23,909 bases of DNA, taken from an uncultured Oscillospiraceae bacterium (GTDB lineage Bacteria; Bacillota; Clostridia; Oscillospirales; Oscillospiraceae). The position numbers were made by a program, and so were the translations under genes. Below are positions 6,660 through 13,654 of the stretch, piece after piece (position 1 is the stretch's first letter; every line of letters starts with the position of its first letter). Location of the stretch: contig CAJUSG010000037.1 in the NCBI GenBank assembly GCA_910589085.1, positions 1 through 23,909 on the forward strand, read 5' to 3'. The notes beneath the pieces were generated by a model. The model was given only the letters and a program-made list of their open reading frames with translations, was not told where the DNA came from and did no database searches.

Positions 6660-7105
6660 CATACGAGTGGGGCAACCAGGCCAGCCCGCCCATGGCGGTG
6701 GCCCCTCTGCCCCAGGTGCGCCGGGTGGTGGAGTACGCCATCACCGAATTTGAGCCCAACCGGCTCTATCTGGGCATCCCCAATTACGGCTATGACTGGA
6801 CCCTGCCCTACCGGGAGGGCGGCCGGGCCCGGTCGCTGAGCAATGTGGAGGCGGTCCGGCTGGCCTGGGACCGCCGGGTTTCCATCCGGTATGACGAGAC
6901 GGTCCAGTCCCCCTGGTTCCGGTATGTGGACGACAGAGGGGCGGAGCACGAGGTCTGGTTTGAGGATGCCCGGTCCATCCAGGCCAAGCTGAATCTGGCG
7001 ATTGACCTGGGGCTCTACGGTGTGGGCTACTGGAACCTGGACCGGCCCTTTCCTCAGAACTGGGTGGCGGTCAACGCCATAGCGGAGATACGCTCCGAAA
7101 TGTAG
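6660..7105 (+). pseudogene. C-terminal fragment of spore-type GH18 glycosidase (YaaH/SleL-like)
   Basis: From 6662 the frame reads YEWG, then PPMAVAPLPQVRRVVEYA, GIPNYGYDWTLPY, EHEVWFEDARSIQ, GVGYWNLDRPFPQNW. These are conserved C-terminal blocks of the GH18 domain in spore cortex or germination enzymes such as YaaH/SleL. About 148 residues remain of a protein normally over 400; the catalytic DxxDxDxE strand and any LysM repeats are absent. Upstream of the YEWG codons the sequence changes to the AT-rich end of the mobile element, so the gene was cut by the insertion. The frame is open back to an ATG at 6602 in element DNA, with no good ribosome binding site. The 5' half is predicted to lie beyond the left end of the element. 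Confidence 0.85.
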
Positions 7106-7146
7106 GGGCGGGCCGCCGAGGGCGGCGGCCCCTACTGGATTTTTTC
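7102..7146 (+). terminator. GC-rich palindrome with T-run, terminator or REP-like unit
   Basis: GTAGGGGC (7102-7109) pairs with GCCCCTAC (7128-7135) and GCCGCC (7112-7117) with GGCGGC (7121-7126), followed by TTTTTT at 7140-7145. It can end transcription of the GH18 gene. The GTAGGGGC...GCCCCTAC form resembles a dispersed GC-rich palindrome I associate with intergenic DNA of this bacterial group. Confidence 0.65.
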
Positions 7147-7158
7147 TCCGGTCTGTGG

Positions 7159-7164
7159 TATAAT
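7159..7164 (+). promoter_or_regulatory. -10 box upstream of the thioesterase gene
   Basis: A perfect TATAAT lies 31 bases before the thioesterase ATG and just after the T-run of the preceding terminator. The -35 region is poor, so promoter strength is uncertain. Confidence 0.5.
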
Positions 7165-7195
7165 CAGGCAACCAAAGACAAAGGAGGACATACAC

Positions 7196-7588
7196 ATGTC
7201 TGTTACAGTTGGCCTGAAGGGCCGTGCGGAGACCGTTGTAAATGAGAGCAACACCGCTCAGGCGGCCTGCTCCGGGGCCCTGCCGGTATTCGGCACCCCC
7301 TTCATGTGCGCCCTGATGGAGGAGGCGGCCTGGAAATCCATCGCCCCCCACCTGGAGGCGAGCCAGAGCACCGTGGGCACCCGGCTGAATGTCTCCCACG
7401 ACAGCGCCACCCCGGTGGGGATGAAGGTCTGGGCGGAGAGCGAGGTCACCGAGGTGGACGGCAAGCGGCTAATCCTCACGGTGGCCGCCTTTGACGAGAG
7501 AGGCCCCATCGGCCGGGGCACCCATGAGCGTTTTATCGTCGCCGACGAGCGTTTTTTGGCCAAGACGGCCAGGAAGCTGGAGGGCTGA
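7196..7588 (+). CDS. FlK-like hotdog thioesterase
   Basis: The 130-residue hotdog-fold thioesterase resembles fluoroacetyl-CoA thioesterase FlK. The conserved blocks are FGTPFMCALMEEAAW (32-46), STVGTRLNVSHDSATPVG (58-75) and GRGTHERFIV. The FlK catalytic triad Thr42-Glu50-His76 corresponds to Thr34, Glu42 and His68 here, with identical spacing of 8 and 26 residues. It would hydrolyse a small acyl-CoA thioester in the cytoplasm; activity on fluoroacetyl-CoA itself is not implied, as related proteins in non-producers have other or unknown substrates. AGGAGG precedes the ATG by eight bases. The next gene follows after three bases, so the two are co-transcribed. Confidence 0.85.
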   Translation: MSVTVGLKGRAETVVNESNTAQAACSGALPVFGTPFMCALMEEAAWKSIAPHLEASQSTVGTRLNVSHDSATPVGMKVWAESEVTEVDGKRLILTVAAFDERGPIGRGTHERFIVADERFLAKTARKLEG

Positions 7589-7591
7589 GAG

Positions 7592-8083
7592 ATGTCCATT
7601 GAAAAAGTCCGGGATTATTTCCGTCCGCTGGGGCGGGAGGGGGACATTTTGGAGTTTCCCGTCTCCAGCGCCACGGTGGAGCTGGCCGCCCAGGCGGTGG
7701 GGGTGATCCCCGCCCGCATCGCCAAGACTCTGTCCTTTTTGGTAGAGGAGGGCTGCGTCCTGATTGTGGCCGCCGGCGACGCCAAGATTGACAACAGCAA
7801 GTATAAGGCTGTGTTCCATACCAAGGCGAAGATGCTCACGCCCGAGCAGGTGTCCGCATTTACCGGCCATGCCGTTGGCGGCGTCTGTCCCTTTGCCAAC
7901 CCGGAGGGGGTAAAGACCTATTTGGATGTCTCTCTCCAGCGGTTTAAAACCGTGTTTCCGGCCGCGGGCAGCGGAAATTCCGCCATTGAGCTCACCTGCG
8001 ATGAGCTGGCCGGGTATTCCCGCAGCCTGGGCTGGATTGATGTGTGCAAGGGCTGGCAGGAGCCACCGGAGGCACAGGTCTGA
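7592..8083 (+). CDS. YbaK/EbsC-type aminoacyl-tRNA deacylase
   Basis: The 163-residue protein belongs to the YbaK/ProX family, which hydrolyses mischarged tRNAs such as Cys-tRNA(Pro) or Ala-tRNA(Pro) in trans. Visible motifs are ARIAKTLSFLV (41-51) with the family's conserved lysine at Lys45, VAAGDAKIDNSK, and the substrate-pocket loop GHAVGGVCPFA. The length matches the family. The ATG at 7592 follows the upstream stop by three bases and uses a GGAGGG inside the end of the thioesterase gene. Which amino acid is cleared cannot be decided from the sequence; the GGVCPF loop favours the YbaK/EbsC type. Confidence 0.86.
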   Translation: MSIEKVRDYFRPLGREGDILEFPVSSATVELAAQAVGVIPARIAKTLSFLVEEGCVLIVAAGDAKIDNSKYKAVFHTKAKMLTPEQVSAFTGHAVGGVCPFANPEGVKTYLDVSLQRFKTVFPAAGSGNSAIELTCDELAGYSRSLGWIDVCKGWQEPPEAQV

Positions 8084-8097
8084 ATCGGAGCGATATG

Positions 8098-8130
8098 GAG
8101 AGTCCTCTTTTTAAGGGGGCTCTCTTCTAT
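8098..8130 (+). terminator. Likely terminator after the deacylase gene
   Basis: GAGAGTCCTC (8098-8107) pairs with GGGGGCTCTC (8115-8124), including two G-U pairs, around a T-rich loop. TTCTAT follows, which is only a weak T-tract. Confidence 0.5.
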
Positions 8131-8188
8131 ATCCTGGCAGCCGAGGAAGGGACCTGCCGGCCATCAAAAAAATATTTAAAAATACCAC

Positions 8189-8219
8189 TTGACGTTGACG
8201 CGGCGTCAAGTGGTAGTAT
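8189..8219 (+). promoter_or_regulatory. MerR-type promoter with 19-bp spacer and operator dyad
   Basis: TTGACG (8189-8194) and TAGTAT (8214-8219) are separated by 19 bases, the over-long spacer typical of MerR-activated promoters. The spacer carries the perfect dyad TTGACG (8195-8200), CGG, CGTCAA (8204-8209). A longer overlapping dyad, CCACTTGACG with CGTCAAGTGG, spans 8185-8213. It lies 22 bases before the MerR gene, so autoregulation is very likely. Confidence 0.88.
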
Positions 8220-8240
8220 CCTAATCAGGAGGTGATCGAA

Positions 8241-8999
8241 ATGGAGTATACCATTCAGGAGCTGTCGCGCCTGTCCGGGGTAACCACCCGTGCCCTGCGC
8301 TGGTACGACGAGATCGGTCTGCTGAAGCCTAGCGGCCGGACCGAGGGCGGCTGCCGCCGCTATGGCCCGGCGGAGGTGGACCGGCTCCAGGACATCCTGT
8401 ACTACCGGGCTCTCGGGGTGGAGCTGGCCCGGATCAGGGCGTGTCTGGACGACCCCTCCTTTGACCGGCTGGCCGCCCTGCGGGAGCATCTGTCCGCTCT
8501 GGAGCGGGAGCAGGGGCGGCTGCAAAAACTGATCGAATCCGTCAGGGAGACGATCATGGCACAGGAAAGGAAGAAAAATATGTCTGATGAGAAGAAATTT
8601 GAGGCCTTCAAACGCACTATGCTGGAGGAATACGCAGAGACCCATGAGGCTGAGAGCCGGGCCCGGTATGGCGACAGGGAGGTGGACGCGATGCGCAACC
8701 GGATCAAGGGCGTGACCCAGGAGCAGTACGCCGAATGGGAGCGGCTGGAGGCGGAGGTGCTGCAAAAGCTGTCCGCCGCCGTGGCCGCCGGGGCCGACCC
8801 GGCGGGGGAGCTGGGCAAGGAAATCACGGAGCTCCACCGCCGCTGGCTCACCGCCACCGGGGACAAATACGACGTACAGCGCCACCGGGGAATTGCGGAA
8901 CTCTATGTTCAGGACGAGCGGTTTACCGCCTACTACGACCGGGAGCGGCCGGGCTGCGCCCGTTTTCTCCGGGACGCGGTGCTGATCTGGGCCAAATAA
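8241..8999 (+). CDS. MerR-family regulator with TipAS-type sensor domain
   Basis: The 252-residue activator resembles TipAL and Mta. The N-terminal winged helix (YTIQELSRLSGVTTRALRWYDEIGLLKPSGRTEGGCRRYG, residues 3-42) is followed by a dimerisation coiled coil (about 75-115) and a C-terminal TipAS domain (about 130-252) with the LHRRWLTATGDKYD, GIAELYVQDERFTAYYD and GCARFLRDAVLIWA blocks. TipAS domains bind thiopeptide or other bulky ligands and distort the 19-bp-spacer promoter. The ATG at 8241 is chosen because AGGAGG lies eight bases before it; a GTG at 8232 overlaps that site. An internal Met at 8580, preceded by AGGAAAGGAAG, could give a free sensor form as in TipAS. No export or resistance target lies directly downstream. 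Confidence 0.9.
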   Translation: MEYTIQELSRLSGVTTRALRWYDEIGLLKPSGRTEGGCRRYGPAEVDRLQDILYYRALGVELARIRACLDDPSFDRLAALREHLSALEREQGRLQKLIESVRETIMAQERKKNMSDEKKFEAFKRTMLEEYAETHEAESRARYGDREVDAMRNRIKGVTQEQYAEWERLEAEVLQKLSAAVAAGADPAGELGKEITELHRRWLTATGDKYDVQRHRGIAELYVQDERFTAYYDRERPGCARFLRDAVLIWAK

Positions 9000-9008
9000 A
9001 TGAAGGCT

Positions 9009-9031
9009 GGGCGCGGGTTTTACCCGCGCCC
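9009..9031. terminator. Strong hairpin between convergent genes
   Basis: GGGCGCGGGT (9009-9018) pairs perfectly with ACCCGCGCCC (9022-9031) around a TTT loop. It lies between the ends of the converging MerR and acetyltransferase genes. Neither side has a good T-run, so it may act as a weak bidirectional terminator or a 3'-end stabiliser. Confidence 0.6.
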
Positions 9032-9049
9032 ATGTGATTGGGATATTGG

Positions 9050-9616
9050 TTAAAAGGCGTCCAGAATTTCCTGAACCTTCTCCGGGGGAAGCTGTCCGAT
9101 GGGGATGACGGGAGCGGGCTCCGGGTCGTAGGGGGCGATGGGCCGCTCAAACCGGAGCAGGTCAATCCACCGGCCATTTTTATAGCCGGCGTTTTGCTGG
9201 ACGCCCATGAGACGGAAGCTGAGGCTGCTGTGCAGCCCCTCGCTGGCGGGGTTGGGGCTGGTCACCAGACCATAGACGGTCCGCACACCCTGAAGGCGCA
9301 GCAGCTCTATCAGCGACCGGTATAGCCGCCTGCCCAGCCCCTTTCCGGCGGCCTCCGGGCGGAGATAGACAGACAGCTCTGCCCCCCAGCCGTAGGCGGC
9401 CCGCTCGGCGCAGCGGTGGGCGTAGGCATAGCCCAGCACATTCCCATCCTCCTCCGCCGTGAGAAAGGGGTAGACCGCTGAAAAGGAGGTCAGCCGCCGG
9501 GAAAACTCCTCCTGACTGGGCAGTTCGTATTCAAAGGTGACCGAGGTGGGGATATACTGCCCATAGATGTCCAGCAGGGCGGGAATATCTTTCTCACCGG
9601 CAAAACGCAGCTTCAT
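9050..9616 (-). CDS. GNAT-family N-acetyltransferase (Pat/MnaT-like)
   Basis: The 188-residue GNAT enzyme would transfer acetyl from acetyl-CoA to an amine. It shows MKLRFAGEKDIPALLDIYGQYI, the SVTFEYELPSQEEF block typical of phosphinothricin/methionine-sulfoximine acetyltransferases, LSVYLRPEAAGKGLGRRLY (acetyl-CoA loop, roughly 80-98) and NPASEGLHSSLSFRLMG. The substrate could be an amino-acid analogue; the family is broad. The C-terminal 25 residues extend beyond the usual fold. Its ATG overlaps the histidine-kinase stop as ATGA, so it is the last gene of the regulatory operon. Confidence 0.86.
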   Translation of the reverse strand: MKLRFAGEKDIPALLDIYGQYIPTSVTFEYELPSQEEFSRRLTSFSAVYPFLTAEEDGNVLGYAYAHRCAERAAYGWGAELSVYLRPEAAGKGLGRRLYRSLIELLRLQGVRTVYGLVTSPNPASEGLHSSLSFRLMGVQQNAGYKNGRWIDLLRFERPIAPYDPEPAPVIPIGQLPPEKVQEILDAF

Positions 9617-11067
9617 GACGCTTTTTCCTCCTCACAGGCAGAGGGCAGCACAGCGGTAATCCGGGTGCCCACGTCGGGGCGGGAGACGACCTCAAACCAG
9701 CCTCCGTGGTGCTCCACAATCCATTTGGCGATGGACAGCCCCAGTCCTGTGCCGCCGGTTTTGCGGTCCCGGGACTGGTCGGTGCGGTAGAACCGCTCAA
9801 AGATATGGGGGATACCCTCCGGAGGGATACCCATGCCCTCGTCCTGCACGGTGAGCCGGATATATCCCTTCCGCTGGAGCACCCGAAGATAGATCCGGCC
9901 CTCCTCCGGGCTGTATTTCAGGCTGTTGTCCATCAAAATACGCAGCAGCTGCTTCATCAGGCCGGGGTCAGCATCGATGCTGACTGGGTCCTCCCCCCAG
10001 CGGGGGAGGAAGGTGCGTTCGGGATGAATCATCTCCTCCTCACGGAGCACCTCGCCCGCCAGCTCGGTCAGGTCCAGCCGCTCCTTCTTCACCGGCTGGG
10101 AGTCGTTGTCCCCCCGGGCCAGAAAGAGCAGCTGCTCCACCAGCCGCTCCATGGAGGCGGCCTCTCCCCGTATGGCATCGATGGACTCCTGCAAGGCCTC
10201 CGGGTCGCTCTTGCCCCACCGGTCCAGCAGGGCGGCGTAGCCCTGGATGACGGCGATGGGGGTGCGCAGCTCGTGGCTGGCGTCAGAGACAAAGCGCATC
10301 TGGGCGCTGTAGGCCTGATTTACCCGGTCGATCATCTCGTTGATGGCCTGAGCCAGCGACCGCAGCTCCTTCTGGGTGGTGGGCAGGTCGATGCGGCTGT
10401 CCAGGTGGGCGGCGTCGATTTTATCCAGCTCGACCGCCAGGTTTTCCAGCTCCCGCCTGGACATGTGGGTCATGGAGTTGAGCCTGGAGGCCGTGGCGGC
10501 CAGGTCCTGAATGGGCCGGAGCACCTTACGGATGGACCGGTTGCTGCGGAACAGGTTGGTCAGCAGGGAGAGCCCCTGGCAGACCAGAACCACCACACCC
10601 GCCCAGTACAGGCCGTAGAAGATGCCGGAGGTGTCCACCGTGATGGCGTAGGGCTGGCCGCCGTTGGGCAGCTCGATGGTGTAATATTCGCTCAAATTCC
10701 AGGAGCGCAGACCCTCCCAGGTCTCCGGCCGGCTGGTAGGCAGCCAGCCGGAGGCGGCGGGGTGGCCCTCCGGCGGCCGGTGCAGGGGAGAGATGGTGTA
10801 GTCGCTGGCCTCCATCCAGGGGATGGCGTCCTCGGATGGCACTCCCCGCTGGCTGACCAGCGCGGCCACGTCGGCGCAGCGGTTTTCCGCGTAGGCGAAC
10901 AGTCCAAAAGAGGCCAGCGCCAGCAGCAGCAGGTCCATCACCAGGAAAACCCCCAGCTGCCGCAGAAAAAAGCCAATATTCAGCCGAAAGACCAGCGAGG
11001 AATCCCGGGCGGCGGCGATGGGGTCCGCCGGAGGCGGGGTCTGAAAGCGGTGCCGGTTGCGGGGCAT
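9613..11067 (-). CDS. Membrane sensor histidine kinase
   Basis: This 484-residue class I sensor kinase has a long cytoplasmic N-terminus of about 30 residues, TM1 (about 38-58), an extracytoplasmic sensor of about 90 residues, TM2 (about 150-172), a HAMP domain (about 180-250), and a HisKA domain with RFVSDASHELRTP, phosphorylated His265. The HATPase part has NSLKYSPEEG (N box), DEGMGIP (G1), FERFYR (F box) and GGTGLGLSI (G2). The start at 11067 is preferred over GTG 11076 because AGGAGG then sits eight bases away. It lies in one operon with the response regulator, but a flavodoxin-like gene separates the two. The signal is unknown; the extracellular domain is not recognised. Confidence 0.93.
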   Translation of the reverse strand: MPRNRHRFQTPPPADPIAAARDSSLVFRLNIGFFLRQLGVFLVMDLLLLALASFGLFAYAENRCADVAALVSQRGVPSEDAIPWMEASDYTISPLHRPPEGHPAASGWLPTSRPETWEGLRSWNLSEYYTIELPNGGQPYAITVDTSGIFYGLYWAGVVVLVCQGLSLLTNLFRSNRSIRKVLRPIQDLAATASRLNSMTHMSRRELENLAVELDKIDAAHLDSRIDLPTTQKELRSLAQAINEMIDRVNQAYSAQMRFVSDASHELRTPIAVIQGYAALLDRWGKSDPEALQESIDAIRGEAASMERLVEQLLFLARGDNDSQPVKKERLDLTELAGEVLREEEMIHPERTFLPRWGEDPVSIDADPGLMKQLLRILMDNSLKYSPEEGRIYLRVLQRKGYIRLTVQDEGMGIPPEGIPHIFERFYRTDQSRDRKTGGTGLGLSIAKWIVEHHGGWFEVVSRPDVGTRITAVLPSACEEEKAS

Positions 11068-11106
11068 AGGGTTCACCTCCTTGAAAAACTCCTTTGAAAA
11101 AGAGGC

Positions 11107-11613
11107 TTATTGCTGCTCATGCATCCACTCCCGGATGGTCTCCAGGTTCTCAAAGGCCACGAAGCTGCCGCCGTGGAGGAGGAAATCCAGATACCTGTTT
11201 TCCTCCAGTGTGCGGCGGCTGCCCTTGTCCCGAAGGGCCTCCCGCACGGATCTGGTGGCCATGCCGACCATCCGCCGCTTGAGCCAGCCCACCTTTTTAG
11301 GAGCCCAGCCGCCCTGCAAATAGAAAATGGGCGCGCCGGGGACGTAGTTGGCCTTGGACAGGGTGTCCAGCACCTGCTGGGAAACGGGGGACATACCCAC
11401 GCCGCACACCCCCTTGACGGTGAACTTTTTCACCGCCTGATCGATGCCGGCGATGTGGCCCGCCATGAGAGGACCCATATAGAACACAGCCTCGCCGGGG
11501 GCCGTCTTGTCCGGGGCCTCCGATATACTGAATACCTTCATTTTTTCCGCCTTGCCCAGCATCTCGGCGTACTCCCTGGTATAGCCGGTGTTGGAGCGGT
11601 AGACGATGACCAT
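11107..11613 (-). CDS. Flavodoxin-like protein inside a two-component operon
   Basis: The 168-residue protein starts MVIVYRSNTGYTREYAEML, the FMN phosphate loop S-N-T-G-Y-T at residues 7-12, and continues with EAVFYMGPLMAGHIAGID and YVPGAPIFYLQGGWAPKKVGWLKRRMVG. This resembles the flavodoxin/HemG-like class with a basic C-terminal extension rather than a classical electron-carrier flavodoxin. It would bind FMN and transfer electrons in the cytoplasm. The ATG lies two bases after the response-regulator stop with GGAGG inside the regulator gene, so translation is coupled. The kinase follows after 39 bases. This position suggests a link between redox state and the signalling pair, which is inference. 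Confidence 0.83.
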   Translation of the reverse strand: MVIVYRSNTGYTREYAEMLGKAEKMKVFSISEAPDKTAPGEAVFYMGPLMAGHIAGIDQAVKKFTVKGVCGVGMSPVSQQVLDTLSKANYVPGAPIFYLQGGWAPKKVGWLKRRMVGMATRSVREALRDKGSRRTLEENRYLDFLLHGGSFVAFENLETIREWMHEQQ

Positions 11614-11615
11614 GA

Positions 11616-12290
11616 TTACTCCTCCTTGATAACGTATCCCACGCCCCGCACGGTGTGGATCAGCTTGAGGCCGAAGGCGTCATCCAGCTTACTTCGGAGA
11701 AAGCGGATATATACATCCACAGAGTTGGTCTCGCCCACAAAATCGAAGCCCCATACCGCATCCAGCAGAGCCTCCCGGGAGAGCACCCGATTTTTGTTCT
11801 CCAACAGGTGGTGCAGCAGGTCAAACTCCTTTTTGGTCAGCTCCACGCTCTGGCCCCGCACGGTGACCTGGTGCTTTTCCACGTCCATGACCAGCGGTCC
11901 CACCGCCAGCGGGACGTTCGCTGGGCCGCCTTTGTTGCGCAGAGCGGCCCGGATGCGGGCCAGCAGCTCCTCAATGGCGAAGGGCTTGGTGATATAGTCG
12001 TCCGCCCCGGAATCCAGCCCGGCCACCTTGTCCACCACGCTGTCCCGTGCGGTTAACATAATCACCGGAACCTGGCTCTCCCGGCGCAGGCGGCGCAGAA
12101 CCTCCATCCCGGACAGCTGCGGCAGCATGATATCCAGCAACACCAGATCAAACCCACCGCCCAGTGCCAGCTCCAGACCGCTGCGCCCGTCCAGGGCCTT
12201 TTCCACCTGATAGCCCTCATAGTTCAGCTCCAGCTCCACCATCCGGGCCAGCTTTTCCTCGTCCTCCACAAGCAGGATGCGTTCTGCCAT
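11616..12290 (-). CDS. OmpR/PhoB-family response regulator
   Basis: This 224-residue regulator has a receiver domain (about 1-120): acidic pair Asp10/Glu11 in LLVEDEEK, phosphoacceptor Asp53 in LVLLDIMLPQ, VIMLTARD and DYITKPF with the conserved Lys. The winged-helix effector domain (about 130-222) has LTKKEFDLLHHLLENKNRVLSREALL, DVYIRFLRSKL and TVRGVGYV. The ATG at 12290 has GAGGTG six bases upstream; a GTG at 12299 would overlap that site. Its partner is the kinase at 9613-11067. The genes it controls are not visible here beyond likely control of its own operon. Confidence 0.94.
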   Translation of the reverse strand: MAERILLVEDEEKLARMVELELNYEGYQVEKALDGRSGLELALGGGFDLVLLDIMLPQLSGMEVLRRLRRESQVPVIMLTARDSVVDKVAGLDSGADDYITKPFAIEELLARIRAALRNKGGPANVPLAVGPLVMDVEKHQVTVRGQSVELTKKEFDLLHHLLENKNRVLSREALLDAVWGFDFVGETNSVDVYIRFLRSKLDDAFGLKLIHTVRGVGYVIKEE

Positions 12291-12311
12291 TTGCTTCACC
12301 TCATTGTTGCT

Positions 12312-12896
12312 CTACTTCTCGTCGGAGTGCCAGTCGTGCTTCAGCTCGTCCATAACCTTGTGCCCCAGATCGGCGGCGGTGTCGGCCACGGAACCGATTA
12401 CGCTGTTGATCTCGTCCCGGTCCAGGTCGGGGCCGGAGAACCGGTAGCGGAAGCCCAGAAAGAGGAGCAGCACCAGCACAGGTATGGTTACCCAGGGGGC
12501 GCAGCACAGCAGCAGCGCCAAGATCAGAACCGGAAGGGCAGTGATGGGCTGGTCGTGCCGCCAGATTTCCAGCTCATTGTCCACCAGCCAGCGGCGTAGC
12601 GCGTGGAAAAAGCGGCGGATGCCTCCCTTACCCTTGGCGCGGGGGGGCTTGGGGGGCCGGCTTTTGGATTTGACAGGCAGCTGGACAGGCAGGGCGTCCT
12701 GCTGCGGGGGAGGGGGCGTCTCGCTCCTGGTGGAGAAATAGGCGCCCTCCGCCCGAGGGATGGCCCCCTTCTCCTCCAGATAGATCAGCGCGTCCAGCAG
12801 GTTGCCCCCGCTGTACTCCAGCGCCTCCTTGGCCTGGGCGTAGCTGACATTGGCCTTTTCCTTCAAACGTTCGACCAGTTCCAGTGTAATTTCCAT
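12312..12896 (-). CDS. DUF4342-like membrane protein with UBA-like N-terminus
   Basis: The 194-residue protein begins with a helical UBA/TS-N-like module (ITLELVERLKEKANVSYAQAKEAL, about 3-45, ending in NLLDALIYLEEKGAI), the hallmark of DUF4342 proteins. A proline- and lysine-rich linker (about 60-95) follows, then two hydrophobic spans (about 118-150) and a charged tail. The start at 12896 has GGAG ten bases upstream. It is the first gene of the operon leading into the response regulator, 21 bases away. Function is unknown; the N-terminal module suggests protein-protein binding at the membrane. The regulator/kinase context makes it a candidate target or partner of the system. Confidence 0.75.
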   Translation of the reverse strand: MEITLELVERLKEKANVSYAQAKEALEYSGGNLLDALIYLEEKGAIPRAEGAYFSTRSETPPPPQQDALPVQLPVKSKSRPPKPPRAKGKGGIRRFFHALRRWLVDNELEIWRHDQPITALPVLILALLLCCAPWVTIPVLVLLLFLGFRYRFSGPDLDRDEINSVIGSVADTAADLGHKVMDELKHDWHSDEK

Positions 12897-12999
12897 AAAT
12901 AACGGCTCCTTTCTGCGGGCCATGCTCCTGTTTACGCCGATATCATAACACGGCCGGGTTGAAAGACCGTTTATCTCAGATTAAAAAAACCTTAAAATT

Positions 13000-13446
13000 T
13001 TAAGAGGCCACCGCAGGCTCCACCGGCTCTTCGGGCATGTCGTCCTCCGCCAGGGCGTATGGGAGCACCGGCACGGACAGGCTTGCCAGGCGCTTCTCTG
13101 CGGGCTGTGTGTCCTCGGTGGGGGGCAGATCGACGGGCGCGCCGTTTTCAAGCATCAGCCCGGGGCCGATGTAGCCGGCTCTCCCGGCGGTTTGAGAGAC
13201 CCCCTGCTGGGTGTGATTCGTCCGCTGGGTCTGTATACTCTGATAGACGGAAAAGCCCAGATAGCCCCACAGGGCCAGCTCGGCGGCGCCCACCAGAATC
13301 AGGAGAACCGTGAAAAAAATTCGCAGCGGCTCCGCCTCCCGGGGAGGCTTGGGCGCTGGTTTGACTTCAGACTTTTCGGGGGCCTGATTTTCAGCTTCCT
13401 GGGTTTCAGGGGCCTGCTCTTCCTTCTTCTTTGACTTTTTAGACAT
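13000..13446 (-). CDS. Small single-span membrane protein, unknown function
   Basis: The 148-residue protein has a highly charged cytoplasmic N-terminus (SKKSKKKEEQ and repeated Glu/Pro-rich residues, 1-40), one hydrophobic span (about 43-65, IFFTVLLILVGAAELALWGY) and an external part of about 80 residues with no Cys. It is not recognised. The ATG at 13446 is chosen; a GTG at 13458 is possible and both have only a weak purine-rich site. The gene ends in an AT palindrome (CTTAAAATTTTAAG, 12991-13004) followed on the minus strand by seven T, a weak terminator. The 104-base gap to the DUF4342 gene suggests a separate transcript. Confidence 0.65.
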   Translation of the reverse strand: MSKKSKKKEEQAPETQEAENQAPEKSEVKPAPKPPREAEPLRIFFTVLLILVGAAELALWGYLGFSVYQSIQTQRTNHTQQGVSQTAGRAGYIGPGLMLENGAPVDLPPTEDTQPAEKRLASLSVPVLPYALAEDDMPEEPVEPAVAS

Positions 13447-13590
13447 GCAGATCACCACTTTCTCTCTACTAATAAAGTTTAAGTCCGGGCGTGTCCTAAG
13501 CGCAGAGTTTTGCCTGTGTTTCCTCTGCCAGAGGTGGGGAAACGTGTCAATAAATTTTCTCTGCGGACACTCCCTTTAAGTCCCGCATAC

Positions 13591-13619
13591 TTGCCCACTT
13601 GATTATACTATGATATAAT
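13591..13619 (+). promoter_or_regulatory. Promoter of the exported NodB-like protein
   Basis: TTGCCC (13591-13596), 17-base spacer, perfect TATAAT (13614-13619). AGGAGG precedes the ATG at 13655. The rest of the divergent gap (13459-13590) shows no further clear signal. Confidence 0.7.
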
Positions 13620-13654
13620 GAGGAACGCAAGCCAAAGAAAAGGAGGGATACATC

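Larger units (their letters stand above)
1..6660. mobile_element. Right-hand part of an integrative mobilizable element
   Basis: All genes from the window start to about 6567 lie on the minus strand and form a mobile-element set: RepA-type initiator, MobC-like protein, structured oriT-like region, sigma/ABC-transporter cargo and large serine recombinase. The right boundary is placed at about 6655-6662, where a chromosomal GH18 gene abruptly begins in the middle of its conserved domain (YEWG motif). The left end is outside the window. No relaxase, coupling protein or type IV secretion gene is visible, so transfer would need helper functions. That this is one inserted unit is inference from gene content, strand bias, lower GC and the broken host gene. 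The exact end base and the attachment core cannot be fixed without the left end or an empty site. Confidence 0.72.

Noticed and set aside
9706..11097. 463-codon plus-strand frame opposite the histidine kinase
   Set aside because: Low-complexity shadow frame; the minus strand has all kinase motifs.
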